The notes: generated by a model from the sequence alone, not told the origin. A DNA stretch of 64,000 nucleotides from Sphagnum compactum (GCA_965153455.1 OZ234502.1:6355495-6419494); one strand, 5' to 3'; shown: positions 13,120 through 25,830, counted from the first letter of the stretch. Translations and numbers: made by a program.

Positions 13120-13500
13120 TAGTTTGTTGTCCCCAATGTGTTCCCAATGTGTTCATCAAGAGTTTCCCAATAGCACAACACTTTTATCCTATATGTTTTG
13201 CCCAATGTTGAACTTTCATATATCTATACAAATTATAATAGGGAGGGGGGGCCGGGGGCAAAGGGAAGCACCTATGTGCTTCTATTTTCCAAAAATATTT
13301 TTTCAAGTGCCCAAAATTTCCAAAAAAAATGGGATTGGCCAATAAAAGTGGCTTTTACAAACAAACAAACAAACAAACAAAACCCCCCAAAAAAAAATTT
13401 AATAAAAAAAGGTTGCACCCCTCAACAAATTAATGGAAACAACAAGGATAGGTACCTATGCTCTATAATAACAATAGGCAAGAAGGCACCCCTTCTCTAG
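13120..13500. repeat. 'Cccaatgtgttccc' repeat family, copy 1
   Basis: Shares ordered words with the two adjacent copies at 14.65-15.30 kb: ccaatgtgttccc, caatagcac, catatgttttgccca, then gattggccaat and aattaatgg. The later part contains a (caaa)n run near 13360-13380 and an unusual G-rich patch at 13242-13259. No coding content was recognised. Confidence 0.6.
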
Positions 13501-14645
13501 TACCTAGATTGAATTGCATCTGCAATGTCCACACTTTGACACCTAATTCCAAATTGAAACATTGTTCTTCCCAGCAGAGATTCTTTTACTGGCAAATTTT
13601 CACCAAATTTTGACCTGAAAAATATGATTTCAACCTATACAAAGCATTTTTCAAGGAAAAAAAGAACCCAAATCCGCCAGAATTTGAAGGAAAAAAATTC
13701 CCAATCGCCAGTTTTTTTAATGATAAGTTCCAGCAGGTAACCAAGAATATAGAAAGAAGGATTCTGTTGTTTTTAGTTCCTACTTTAATATCTAGTATGT
13801 AGTTCCAAATTTGGCTAAAATATTTTCCAGATGATGGCCACTTTGGCTACATCACAAAATCCTTAAACGAAACCCTGCAGGCTTCTCAGCCATCTTGTCT
13901 TGCATGCATAGACACTGATATGAAAAGGTTGGTCCACCAACCCACTCCCCCCGGACAAGGGATTGTGTGTGATGTAGAACCAACCCAACGTAAAAGTCAA
14001 ACTGATTTTTTTAAAAAAAATTTCCTTCCCCAATCGTTTTTTTTGCTGCAGGCTTTGCGGGAGGCCTAAAGCACTACAAATGGTGGGCTTCTAAACATCA
14101 TAAATAAATATTCCATCATCCCAGGAAAATAAATAAATAAATCAGGGGGGTCCCCAGTCCAAGTTTAGCATTTCTGGGATTAATTAATTAATATAGCCAC
14201 CCACCGACCCACCCACCCTAGAGGCCGCACTCAACAAGGTGAAGGTGGTACCACCAGAGTAGTAGCCTAGGTGCTGCTGGTTCAACATGGCATGTAACGA
14301 ACCAACCAAAGCAGTGGACCGCCCATACCTACTACACCTTCCACCTTTTACTATGTTTAAGTTCTCTACTAGCATGGCCTGCACTCGCTTATTTGTTTAT
14401 TATTCTTGTTGTTTTTGTGATGTGTGCTGCATACCTCACTCATTTCTAAAAATAAAACTCTATGCTCCCAATATATATATATATATATATTTTTCCCTTT
14501 GGCTCTTCCAAGTTCCACCATCTAAAGACCATACTTTTTTTCACACATTTCCTCTCTTCATACTTTTTAGCTAATGCCTTCTAGGTTATATAAAGCTGGA
14601 AAGCAACTTCTGCCTTTTAGCAAAAGATAAGTACCCCCAGTTTAG
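13501..14645. other. Intergenic, no gene recognised
   Basis: No domain-bearing frame. Contains gaaaaa/tttttt-rich patches, an aataaataaataaat run near 14130 and a (TA)n dinucleotide tract at about 14471-14491. Frames at 14184-14384 (minus) and 14287-14574 (plus) overlap and are probably spurious. Confidence 0.45.
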
Positions 14646-14649
14646 TTTA

Positions 14650-14930
14650 TAATGGGGGTATTAGCCCAGGCCAAGAATAGTGACCAACAGTTTTGGAAAT
14701 AGAATTTTCATGCAGCCAATGGGAAGTCTCAGCATGCACTCCAAGTGCCTTGATTTTTTTCCATTTTTCCTTTGTTCTCAACATGTTCCTAATGGGTTCC
14801 CTAGGTTCCCAATGTGTTCCCCAGGGCTGTTCCCAATAGCACCTCACTTTAATCCCATATGTTTTGCCCAAAGTCCTCCCCTTCTCACCTATGTAGGTTG
14901 GGTGGTCTTTGCAAGGGGTATTAGGCAACG
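14650..14930. repeat. 'Cccaatgtgttccc' repeat family, copy 2
   Basis: First of two adjacent copies. It runs through gtgacca, the gttccc-rich patch (14780-14835), caatagcacctcac, catatgttttgcccaaag and cacctatgtagg. The open frames across it on both strands are a by-product of the regular ttccc words. Confidence 0.65.
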
Positions 14931-15300
14931 CCAAAAATGGTGACAAACTCTTTTGGGAGGATTTTTTTTCATTTTTCCCTGGTTCCCAATGTGTTCCCAC
15001 TGTGTGCCCTTTAAGTTCTCAATGGGTTCCCATCAAGTTCCCCAAGTTCCCAATGTGTTTTCCATAGCACTTCACTTGAATGCCATATGCTTTGGCAAAT
15101 GTTGTCCTTGTTTCACCTATATAGGTGGGACAAAGGAAAGGAACTCTATAATACTTCAAAATACAACCTTTTATTTTGGGGAGCCTCTGCAGTTTCATTT
15201 TTTTGAGTGATGGGCCAATCAAATTGGCTCATTGCAAAATTAAAAAAAATTGAACATGGGAGGCACCTCATTTAATTAATAGGAGAGGTGAATAGGTGAA
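14931..15300. repeat. 'Cccaatgtgttccc' repeat family, copy 3
   Basis: Second adjacent copy, in the same order as copy 2 (gtgacaa, ttcccaatgtgttccc, catagcacttcac, catatgctttgg, cacctatatagg). It continues into gatgggccaatc and ttaattaatagg, which align with the later part of copy 1 at 13.3-13.45 kb. Confidence 0.65.
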
Positions 15301-18260
15301 AATCCCTTTTGCCGACCTTCTCCCCGCCCCCCAAAATAGACATCCAAATGATATGCCAATTTGAATGCACGTCTCTGTCATTTAGTTCATAAACAACAAC
15401 ATGTTACACAACTAGAACGTTCAACTAGAAAGAGTTAACTAACGCCTTGGAACTGAAACCCTAAACCACCCCCACCCGGGGCCCCCCTCCAAATAGAGTC
15501 GTCATTGAGGACATTGTCAATGTTGCCCCAAAAGAAAAGCAAAGAAAAGGTTGTCTACTGGGTGGTTCACGATTATGGGTAGAGGAACCTGGAGGACGTT
15601 AAACAGCCCCGTGGAACTTTGGGGCTGTTAGTGCGGCATCATCCGTCCTTGCCTTGCATGGCTCTAGTCTCCAACATCTGCTTTCGTAAAAAGTTTGTAT
15701 TGCAAGTACTACCAAGCTTGTCTAGATTTGAACTGGCTACCTGCCAGACATTGTTGGCAGGTTCAGGTGCTATGTTAGGTTCTAAGGTATCCAAAATGGA
15801 GGAGGTTTAGATTATTTTTTTTGGAATCACCATTGGAACTGAAACGGGGAACCGACCTTCTAATTTTTTTGATTAAAACATTAACAAAGGTGTTTTTTTT
15901 TCAAAAAAAAAGGGTTCAAGCTCTCTATTTTGATAGGTAAAATTTTTCAACAAAAAAAAGAAACATGACCCTACTTTTTATGCTTGTAGACCAATTGATT
16001 TGATAGAAAAATCATCTCATTTTCAGCAGGCAATTTGGCATTGGGTAGTAGTTGCAAGTAGTTATATTTAATTGGTTGTCTACAATTAATATTACATCAT
16101 CTTTATCTTGGACAACATGAATTGGTTAAACAAACTCATACTATTTTTTTAAAAATTATGTTTAGTTGTGTGTAATGGAGATGGAATTGAACTTGATTTT
16201 AAACTAGATTGAACTTCAATTTTGTTAAGAAAAGACCATGACCATAGGTTTTTAAAACTCAAAGAATTAGTCTTAGAATCAAACCTAAAGTTCTTTATTA
16301 AAAAAATTAAAAAAGTGTCAAAACTGAGATTGAAAGTTCCACAAACCCTATAACAAACCATGCAAGTGTTTCACAAGGCACGGCATTCACACTCACATAG
16401 TTCTTGGGGGGGGGTGGGGGAGGGAGGGGTTGTTTAACAGATCTATTATATAGACATACTAGTTAGTAAGGAAATATGTAATGTATATAGTAAGTGTGTT
16501 AGTTAGTTACTAGATTTGAATTGGGGTTTTGGAGGGAAATTTTGAATCTTTTTCCTCCTTTTCTATTTTGGGACATTTTTCTTGATGCAATTTTGAAAAG
16601 TTTTTGCATTTTTTTATTTTGATAGTGGAATTTTGGAGATTTTTTGTGTATAATTTGGTTTAGTATTATTAAAATACATGTAAATATTTAGCATTTAAAA
16701 ATGATTATGATTATGTTTGGAAAACCCAATCAAGAATACTTACCATTTGATGATCATCCTCAAGATGCAAATTTGAAAATTTTGGTTTTGGATTTTATAG
16801 TTGTTTTTCTTTGTGATATCTTTTTGAAGTCTTATTGTTGCAAACAAGTTAAGTTGCTAATTGTAGACACCTAGTGAAACGATGAATGTGCTATTGATTG
16901 AAATATGTATATCAAGATGTTAAATGAACTTAAATATCGAGATTTGAATAATAAACGTTATAAGTATACAAATGTGTGAACATCAAAGAAAATTGGTTTT
17001 GAGAATTTTGTGTCAACATATCAAAATTTATAACTAGTAATTTGCAAAGGCAATTAAGTCATGTAGGCAATAGAATGAACATGTTCAAATGAGATGTAAG
17101 AGGATGCTTGCAGTAGAGAAGTTACAATTACCCCTAGTAGTGTTCATCATATGAATACAATGATCCCAATAATGAAGGGAATGAGTTATAGGGTACAAAA
17201 TGCCCTCTATAACATGAAAGGAATAATGAGATGTGCAATCGATAAGTGTTCGGTTGTTCCATCAACATTTATAAGATCCTTCAAAAGTTGAAGTGGTTAG
17301 GGTGGTGGATGCACATAAGAAAAATGAACATGCTAGAAGATCTACACCTTAACAATTTAAATCACAATAGTAAGAAAACATAATCAAATGGTTATGAATT
17401 CAACCAAACGAAACCCCACACCAAATAGGCAATATACATGTTGGTTGGGAAGCAATTATGGAAGAGGATGCATCCATTAAACACCATGACTTCATAACTT
17501 GTGTTTCCCTATTTGCAACCTTGGACTATTTCCAAAGAATACAACTTGTTTGATGGTATGTGATGCATGATGAGGATATAAATGAACATAATTTGTTGAC
17601 ATGTGTCCCAAAGGTTCAAGTTCCTAATACATAAGTGGTAGATGTGGTTTAAATTCTTGTGGAACTATTCCACACTTATTGTAACAATAAATTTGCACTA
17701 CAATATGCACACATTCATGATTTCTACTTTGATTTTAAACACACTTGTCTTTGTAATTCATTAAAACACCATATTCATGGTTATTCAGATAACCAAAATT
17801 TGTACTTCAAGAAATAATGTAAAAAACCTAGAAATAAAGTTACCATTCATTTCCTTATATATTTTATATTACGAAAAATTCACACAACAATCTAAATATG
17901 GAAATCATTACAAAAGTTTTTACTTCCTTTGTTTACTAAAAAATTCAATCAAAATACCAAAAAAAAAATCCATGTTCTGTTGAAATGAAATGAAACATCA
18001 AGATTAAATTTGTGGTATACAAAAACAGAATCTGTAGTTTTCTGTTACAAAGTACCTACATCTTTTTCCTTACTCCAAAACCATGTGTCTAAGAATGAAA
18101 AAACATTTCCCCATAACTCCCATCTTTGGGCAATCCCCGAGTCACCATCAACATGATTCAAAACTAAACAATTATTCAAAGTTTAAACTTCCAATGTCCA
18201 ATGATCAATCCTTATCCTTAATGCCTTGTTCATCCAAAAACATGTAATCAGCTTACCCCC
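15301..18260. other. Intergenic, no gene recognised
   Basis: No coding domain is visible. A G-rich tract lies at about 16406-16430. Frames at 15619-15810, 16149-16361 (minus) and 17777-17983 are short and compositionally like their surroundings. The 17.0-17.7 kb portion reads as unique AT-rich sequence with no recognised signature. Confidence 0.45.
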
Positions 18261-18269
18261 TTAACATCA

Positions 18270-19502
18270 CCCATGCTGTACTCTGGATTTCATTCTTGAA
18301 TTTTTGTGAAATGATAGATAATGAAATGAAAACGTTGTGGCACCTTCTAAGCTTTTGGTTGCTCAGCTATAGTTTTTGTAATTTCAACTTGTACAACAAC
18401 TAGTGGTTCTGTATCTACCTCTAAATTTGTAGTTTTGACCTCCTCCACTAACTTACTCTATGCTTCTACTTCTAGGGGTTGCATATTTGATTGCTCTACT
18501 TTTGTTGCTGGAATAGTTTCCGCATGTTCTTGGTATTGAATTATCTGTGGTTCTTTCTCTTCCTAGCCCCCTCCTTTGAGTTCTTGTGGTTCTTTAGTTT
18601 GCATTTCCTCCTCCTGATCTTTCCTACTGGACCCTGCTTCAATCTCCTCATCTTGGTTTAATGTCTTTATACTTGTTGGACTTCCATAGACAAAATCTAG
18701 AAAATTTCTTTGATATATCTCCAACTTGTACGTAAGGCTCCTCTCATCAACTCTATGTCAGGCCAGATTCTTCTCCAATTCCTTTGCAAAATACTTTTCT
18801 ACAACTTCCCACCATTTTTCAGACTCTATATCAAAATCCTTCATTTTGTTTTTTGTCTTCATTAGAGTGTAATACTACAACAATTATTCATAATCCTCCA
18901 ACCTTTTTTTCACACTAGCTTAGTCTAGAGTCTTCCTCTACTCATTTGCAATCTCCAACTATGCCTGTAGTTACTATAGATTCTTCTGATGTTTTTTATT
19001 TGCTTCCACCAACTTCTCTTTTTCTACTTTTGTTGTCTTTCTTCTGAGTTCTTCAAACTTAAGCAGATAAGCACTCTTCAAATTCATTAATTCCAGATTT
19101 GTCATTACATTCTCCTTTTCCTTCTTTTCCTTAGTTAGTGCTTCCACCTAACTATTCAAAGCCTCATGTTACTATTTACAATGGAATAGTGTCCTATGAT
19201 TTCATCAGCCCCATCTTAGCCTTGAGCTTTTTATTCTCATCCTTCAATTTTTCTATGAATTTTTTGATCTTTTGTTCATTTCCTGTCCTGTTCTTCCTCC
19301 ATATTTCTATGTTGTGCTTATACTCCTTTTGGAAGTCCCTCTCCTTATTCAATTCCACTTGTAATATTGCCTTATCCTTTTCTTCTGCTTATATTTTTCC
19401 CAACATTTCCGCTTCCTTTTGTTTCCATCTATGCTCACTCTTCTATGTTTTTTTTTCCTTTTATACTTTCTATAATTTTTCAATCGCATTGTTTGCACTC
19501 AT
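18270..19502 (-). pseudogene. Decayed coiled-coil ORF downstream of gypsy pol
   Basis: Read on the minus strand from an ATG at 19502, the frames give a long lysine/glutamate-rich protein interrupted by stops and frame changes. Examples are AEEKDKAILQVELNKERDFQ (about 19.32-19.38 kb), KDFDIESEKWWEVVEKYFAK (about 18.78-18.84 kb) and a SSRKDQEEEMQTKEPQE stretch near 18.6 kb. The pattern suggests a coiled coil with an acidic tail. It lies in the same orientation as, and downstream of, the pol remnant at 20.16-22.76 kb, so it may be the 3' ORF that some plant gypsy elements carry. It could instead be a displaced gag or a captured host sequence. No intact copy is present. Confidence 0.5.
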
Positions 19503-19836
19503 GCTTTTGTGAACTCTAGAACTTAAAAAACACACAAAACTTTCAACAACAAACAAAAACAACTTTCGATGGTTACTCCGTTTATTTTCATCCTTGAATT
19601 TCTTGCATGTCCCATTCATTTTTTGACTTGCCCGCCATCTTTTAATTAACGCCTCATCCTTGAAATTATGAGGGCCCATCACTACCTTTTTTGTGTCCCT
19701 TGTATAGCCGCATGGAAACACATCACATCATCATTGTGAATGAACGCCTCAAATCTCATCTTTTGATTGTTCTACATCCATAGTCCTCCAAAATTAGCTA
19801 TATTAACTCCATGTCATTATCCCTTTACACCTTATG

Positions 19837-19983
19837 TTGACTGTGCCATGACATTTGCTGATTGTGTCAATACATATATTGACTATATCGATACTTATGT
19901 TGACTATGCCAATAAATCCGTTGACTGTGCCCACACATCTAATGACTATGCGAATACATCTGTTGATTTAACCGATATCCCCA
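19837..19983. repeat. 21-bp tandem repeat, seven units
   Basis: Seven consecutive 21-base units start at 19837, 19858, 19879, 19900, 19921, 19942 and 19963. The best-preserved form is close to ttgactatgccaatacatctg. Period 21 equals seven codons. Read in the sense of the flanking retroelement (minus) one frame gives an STDVFAQ-like heptad with CAG/TAG variation. The plus frame is open and gives a VDYANTS-like heptad. The array sits in the spacer between pol and the coiled-coil ORF. Confidence 0.8.
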
Positions 19984-20159
19984 ATACACCAATTATAGAT
20001 TTTTGTATCCTAGATTCGTCATTCTGTATTTCATGGTCCATCATATTAAAAATCACCCATTCTTCGCTTCTGTAATTATTGTTCAACGATTTGTTTGTCA
20101 TCTAAAGTTTTAAAATCTATATTGTTTTGACCTCAAGATCGTCCATTCGTTTTTTTTGT

Positions 20160-22760
20160 TTTTTGTTCTACATCTATGGTTTCTATGTTACATAGTCTTC
20201 ATCTTCCACCTTCGTGTCAAAATCCTCCTCTTGAAGTCCACTTGCACTTTGTTCCTAGTATATTGACATTTGTTGTTATTATTTCAAAACTTCAGATTCC
20301 ATGTATTTGTATGGTTTGAACTTATTCACATTGACCAACATAGGATTAGTTTCAAACTTTTCAATTGTCACCAATAACATAATGTTATTTAGCAACACAT
20401 ATGTACTGTACTCTATATGGTCCAAACCATTTCCTGGTAAACTTCCTTAGGTGTGACTTATTTCCCTTTGGAATCCATAGAACATAATCACCAAAACTGA
20501 ATTGCTTTTCTGGATTCTTTTACTAACTCCATGATACTTTATTCCACTATTGAATTCCATTAATTTCTATAATTTACATCCTAGCCCCCTGTAATTTTTC
20601 CAGTTTGAAATTTTGTTAGTTAAAACTCTCATTGAAGTATTGTCTATTTATTGTCCACTAACAACTAACACTATGTACTTTATGGGCATCAATGGATGTA
20701 ATCCATACACTAATTAATATGGTATATACCTTGTTGCTACTTTATATGTAGTTATGTATAAAAATAACATTGTTGATAGATGATCATCCTAATTTATTAT
20801 ATTCTCACTTACTAACTTAGTCAAAAGAGTCCCAAGTACCTTAAATTTAGCCTACCCATTCCCTTGACGATAATAGGTTATAGAATTCACATGTTTCAAC
20901 AAAAAATGATCTATCAAATACTTGATAGCATCATTAATCAAATGAACCCCTTGATCAGTGACTATAGTAAAAGGACATCCAAACCTAGTTAATATGCATT
21001 CATACATAAATTTTGTTATTATTACTGTAGTATTTGTTTTCAATGTTCTTGCTTCCACCCACTTGGTAGCATAATCTAAGGCTACAAGAATGTGTTTGTT
21101 TCTTGTATATTGCCTACTGGTTCAATTGGCCCCACAAAATCAAATCCCCATTTCATAAATGGTTCCTTTAAAGGACTTGTGATTAGCTTTGCAAGACTTT
21201 GAGTTACTAATCCTCCTACTCTTTAGCATGCGTCACAAGATCTACATTAATCATGCATATCTTTGTATAGAGTTGGCCACCAATATTTCGCATCCAATAT
21301 CTTCCTTTGCATGATTTCAATTGTAAAATGACCTCTTAATGGTCCTTCATGCAATTCTATCATCACCACCTATGCTTTTGTAGTTGTCAAACATCTTCAT
21401 AGTGTGTTATCTTAGCCCTTCTGTACAATTCACCATTCTTCAGTGTAAAAAACTCTATTATCCTAACCAGTCTATACTTCTGTTGTATAGATAATGTTCC
21501 CTCTAACTTATTCTAAAATTTTTTTTTACATCATTCAACCATTTAGGCTTTGTGTAAACAAACTTGCGTCTATGGTTTGATTAAGGACACCTATGGGTTC
21601 TTAATGTCTGGTAGTCTTGACAATGCATTTGCAACTACATGAGTTTTTGCTTGGCTTATACATTATTGTCAAGTCATATTCTAGGAATAATAACAACCAT
21701 CTAATTATTTTCCTTGAAACTTGTGGTTTGTTGACCAAATAGACCAACGCCATATGATTTATATAAAAGATAAATTTATTACCCAACAAATAATGTCTAA
21801 ATTTGTGCAAAGCAAAAACCATTACTAAGGCCTTTCTATTTGTTGTGCTATAATTCTATTATGTTATGTTCAAAGTCTAGAAGCATACACCATTAGTTGA
21901 TCACACTTCGTTGTTAAATTTTGAGATAGCGTAGCTCCCACAACAAATAAAGATGCATATGTATGAACATGAAACTCCACTTGCCAATTTGGTGATATCA
22001 ATATCGGTGCTTCAATACACTTCTATTTTATTAACTCCCAAGCCTTCTAACATTCCTCTGTCCAAAGAATAGTCTCTATCTTTTTGGTTAGTTTAGTGAT
22101 AGGTACCATAATAGTAGCAATTGTTTTGATAAAACATCTATAAAATTATGCCATCCTATTGAATACTTGAATTTGTTGTGGATTTTTAGGTGGTGGCATG
22201 TTTATTATCATTTGTATTTTCTTTGGATTGGTAGTTTCCTTTCTTTGGAAACAATAAAACCCAAGATCATCTTTGAAAATACCATGAATGGACATTTGTC
22301 TATATTCAAAAATATATTCATATCATCCAGAAATATCTTCATAAAACTATCCAAATATTTTTTGAATGCTTTGGTAACAAGTTTATGATATGTTGGAGGT
22401 CCATTCTTAATTCCAAATGGCATCACCTTCCATATAAAAACCCCCCAGTTTGTAACAAATGCAGTATTGTATTTGTTTTTGGAGCTATAAAGATTTGATG
22501 ATATCCTGAATATCCATCTAAGAAGTAATATGCTTCATATCCTACTACTATGTTCAAAACGTCATATATAAAAGGTAATGGGTATGGATCCTTTTTAGTG
22601 GCTACAATTAATTTTTTAAAATCTATACAAATTTTCAATTTGCCATTCTTCTTGGGTATTTGACATTAGAGGAGACTAACAAGGGGATGCATTTGAAATA
22701 TTGATGATGTTGCCTTTGCATTGTTAACTACATTATCTCCTCAATTGTAATGTTCAATGG
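20160..22760 (-). mobile_element. Ty3/gypsy pol remnant: RT, RNase H, integrase
   Basis: Minus-strand frames, broken by stops and frameshifts, follow the Ty3/gypsy pol order. RT lies at about 22.72-22.2 kb (PKKNGKLKICIDFKKL, KKDPYPLPF, FLDGYSGYHQI, MPFGIKNGPPTYHK, FMKIFLDDMN). RNase H lies at about 21.85-21.6 kb (ALHKFRHYLLGNKFIFYINH, YLVNKPQVS). A linker covers about 21.45-21.1 kb (GELYRRAK, then EPFMKWGFDFVGPIEPVG). The integrase core lies at about 21.06-20.85 kb (ILTRFGCPFTIVTDQGVH). A C-terminal segment near 20.5-20.28 kb contains GDYVLWIPKGNKSHLRKF. The RNase H-before-integrase order assigns it to Ty3/gypsy rather than copia. Gag, protease and LTRs are missing or unrecognised; the 5' side stops near 22.76 kb. 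Confidence 0.9.
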
Positions 22761-23830
22761 GTTAGATAATTTTCTTGGGTTGGATGCAATTTTGAATGGG
22801 AAGCCCATTGGGCTAGGAAATCATGCGAGTCGACAACATGGTAGTAATATTGGGGAAACTAGTAGTAGGAGAAGTAGATCATAACACTAGGGTGAAATGG
22901 TTTTTGCCACTAGATGCAACATATGTAAATTGTAAAGTAGCCTTAATATTATACTTGAAATTGATATTTATGATTGATTTATGGGGCAATATGGGCAAAC
23001 AAGTTGTTTCCCTAATTTTTTTTAGCAATTGATGCATGTGTAAACGTGGTTAATTATAATCATATGTAAATTTTTACAATTGAAAATGAATTGAATGATT
23101 GGATTGTGCCTTGAATTATAAAATATTCAACCTTTTAAATGACAATGTGATTGGAGTGATTGGAAAACACATAAATGCATAGATATGGGGGCATTTCATT
23201 TTGAATGCCTTAAAAATTGAAAATTTGGAATTTGAATTATGGAAATGAAATTATCTCATATGAAATACACCAATTTCCAAATAAAGTCCCAAAGCAAATG
23301 GTTACAATTTTATTACCATAAAACATATAGTTGGAAAAAGATATGTTTAGACCACCATGTGGATTTGCATATCAAGTTCAACCTATGCCTATGTTTTTGG
23401 CACTTTTAAATAATCCGAGATTGTGACGCCCTTGAGATTCGTGACCTAGGAGGATAACTAATTGCAAGATTTGGATTTTCGAGTTGGGGTTCATGGTAAT
23501 CACTATTGGGGCTCACTTGCCTCATTAGGATGTGGGTGTCATTGTCATCATCATCATCATCATTGCGCCCCTCCTTCGGCTTTAAAATGTTTGTCCCATG
23601 CAAGGTTGTGATGATATTTCACCTTGAACCCATACATAATTACCTTCATAGTCACGAATAACAAGGTAGTAGACCCCACCTACTCAATGTTATTGGGACA
23701 TGACCCATGTCTATGAAACACCGAAGTAATTCATGATTGGGGGATTAATATGGTGACCATTGAAGGTAAAGGTATTGTCAAAATAGTTTCTATTTCCAAA
23801 TATTTGAGTGGCAATATGAAATGAGCTTAA
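22761..23830. other. Junction region between two gypsy remnants
   Basis: AT-rich sequence between the head-to-head retroelement relics. Open frames at 22823-23032 (plus) and 23406-23603 (minus, with an aspartate run from a catcatcat microsatellite near 23545-23562) have no recognisable domain. It may be remains of LTR or gag, but nothing in it supports either directly. Confidence 0.35.
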
Positions 23831-24955
23831 ATGGTAGTTAGTTACAACTTCATGGACATGATGATAGATGAGGAAGAAGGAATTTTGTTGTCATCTAAAC
23901 GAAATTTATTCTCCATTGGAATGATTACATTACTTGCTCAGACAATAGTTGAGCCACAGATCCAGTTCAAGCATGAACTAAGGACAATAGTGGTGGATGA
24001 AACATTCGCCATGGAAAAGGTAAAAACTCTTCAAATTGTAGAAGGGACTTTGTCCCAAGATACTCAAGTTAGAAAAATAACATGGGGACAATACTAAAGG
24101 ACCCAAAATACTTCAAGTTGAACATTGATCTAAGGTAGACGATAGCTGTAGCAACAAAAAAGCTATTGGGAAAACTTACAGATGTGTTTGCTTTGAATTA
24201 CGAAGAGTTTAAAGGTATTCCACTTCGTATTGTAGAACACAAAATTGAACTTGACATCACCATTCCTCCTTCACACCATGCACTCTTACATATGAACCCT
24301 AATTATGCAACAATTGTCAAGTAAAACCTTGACAAATTGTTGGTGACCGGATTCATCGAGTCAATGGAGCAAGTTATTTGGCTACCATCGACCATGGTAG
24401 TCCCAAAGAAAAATGGAAAATTGCACATATGCATTGATTTTCAGAAGTTAAACGTTGCCACCAAATAGGAGCCATACCCATTACCCTTCACATATGAAGT
24501 TTGGACAAGGTAATGGGACATGAAGTCTATTTGTTTGTGGATGGTTTTTCCAACTGCCATCAAATCCAAATTGCCTTCGAGGATTAGTACAAGATGACAT
24601 TCATTACAAATTAAAGAACATTTGTTTGGATGGTGATGTCATTTGGGGTCAAGAATGTGCCACCTACATACCAAAGAGTGGTGAACAAAACTTTCAAAGA
24701 TTACTTGGATGATTTGATGGTCTTTAGTGATTTGGATACCCATTTATTTAGATTATAATGATGCCTCGAAAAATGCTAAGAGTATGGGAAAACCTCAACC
24801 CAGAGAAGTGTGCTTTCATGGTATTTTTGGGGATGATTCAAGGGTTCATCGTCTCTAAAGAGGGGAAACTACTAGATCCAAAGAAGGTAGAAACAATTGT
24901 GAAGATGTCGGTGCCCAAGAACCCTCTGTATAACCATTACATACAATTCATGGTT
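23831..24955 (+). pseudogene. Ty3/gypsy pol remnant truncated within RT
   Basis: The plus-strand frame at 23831-24097 occupies the pre-RT position. From about 24.14 kb RT follows with stops and frameshifts: LGKLTDVFALNYEEFKGIP, NPNYATIVK, STMVVPKKNGKLHICIDFQK, EPYPLPF, a frame-shifted SFGVKNVPPTYQRVV near 24.65 kb, DYLDDLMVFSDLDTH, and CAFMVFLGMIQGFIVSKEGK near 24.81-24.87 kb. It is a different copy from, but the same broad family as, the minus-strand remnant. Similarity stops near 24.95 kb, where the dispersed repeat at 24.96 kb begins. RNase H and integrase are absent. Confidence 0.85.
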
Positions 24956-25260
24956 TTTCAAAGGTCCAAGTTGACTAACAAGTCCTTTTTTATTAATGGA
25001 CGTGTACATTTGACTATGGGCCTGGGGCTTGAATGACATGTGTATTTTTGACTGGTAAACTTGACTAAAGTGACCTATTTGATTATATATTAGATTGAAC
25101 ATTTAATCAAGTTGGACAAAAATATGACCAATGGCTTTTAATCAATTGGGACATCTAGTCAAGGTGGATAAAGCAAAATGACATCCTTAGTCAAAATGGA
25201 CAATGGTGTTCTAATCAAATGCAACATCCTTTGCTACCTAATTGGTCAAGATAACTACTA
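24956..25260 (-). repeat. Dispersed AT-rich repeat, reverse copy
   Basis: Reverse-complement relative of 48.84-49.11 kb and 49.46-49.69 kb. Ordered shared words include aagttgact, cttttttattaatggac, gaatgacatgtgtattttt, aaacttgact and gacctatttga, then repeated aatcaa/gtcaa words. All copies adjoin a CCTA/TAGG tract, which lies at the right of this one. Confidence 0.65.
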
Positions 25261-25830
25261 ACTAGGCTAGGCAATAGCCTAGGCCTATCTACATACCAAC
25301 TTATTTACCTACATACCTACCCACCTACCATCTTAACAAACCTACACACCTACCTACCTTGTACTTCCCACCTACCATCCTTACCTACCAACCTATTTAC
25401 TTGCTGATTTTTAGAATCCAAAAAGAGATTACTTACGTACATGTTACTTTTCACCTACTATTGTACAACCTTACCTACCTACCTACTTCTTACTTCCCAC
25501 CTACCATCCTACATCCTTACCTACCTACCTATTTACCTACCTCCTACTTTCGACCTACCATCATAAAAACCTACCTACCTACCTTCTACTTCCCACCTAC
25601 CATCGTACAACCCTACTTACTTACCTCCTACTTCCCACCTACCATTGTACAACCCTACTTACTTACCTCCTACTTCCCACCTGCCATTGTACAACCCTAC
25701 TTACCTATCTCTTACTTCCCACCTATCATCTTACATCCTTACCTACCTACCTACTCACAAGTACCTACTGCCTACCTACCTACTCACAAGTACCTACTGC
25801 CTACCTTGTATTAAAAACAAACCATTCAAA
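25261..25830. repeat. CCTA-rich tract with a 42-bp higher-order repeat
   Basis: The stretch opens with aactaggctaggcaatagcc, then runs through hundreds of bases of cctacctacc. Between about 25360 and 25740 a 42-bp unit (tacttcccacctaccat, gtacaaccctacttac) recurs, which is why the plus frame shows the 14-residue period YFPPTIVQPYLLTS. The open frame is a repeat artefact, not a gene. Two ctcacaagtacctactgcc units close the array near 25755-25803. Confidence 0.8.

Noticed and set aside
23545-23562. Aspartate-rich protein segment on the minus strand
   Set aside because: It is a short catcat microsatellite read in one frame, with no other coding support.
25359-25814. 151-codon plus frame with regular YFPPTIVQPYLL repeats
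   Set aside because: Produced by the 42-bp CCTA-rich tandem repeat; no start context or domain, so not a gene.
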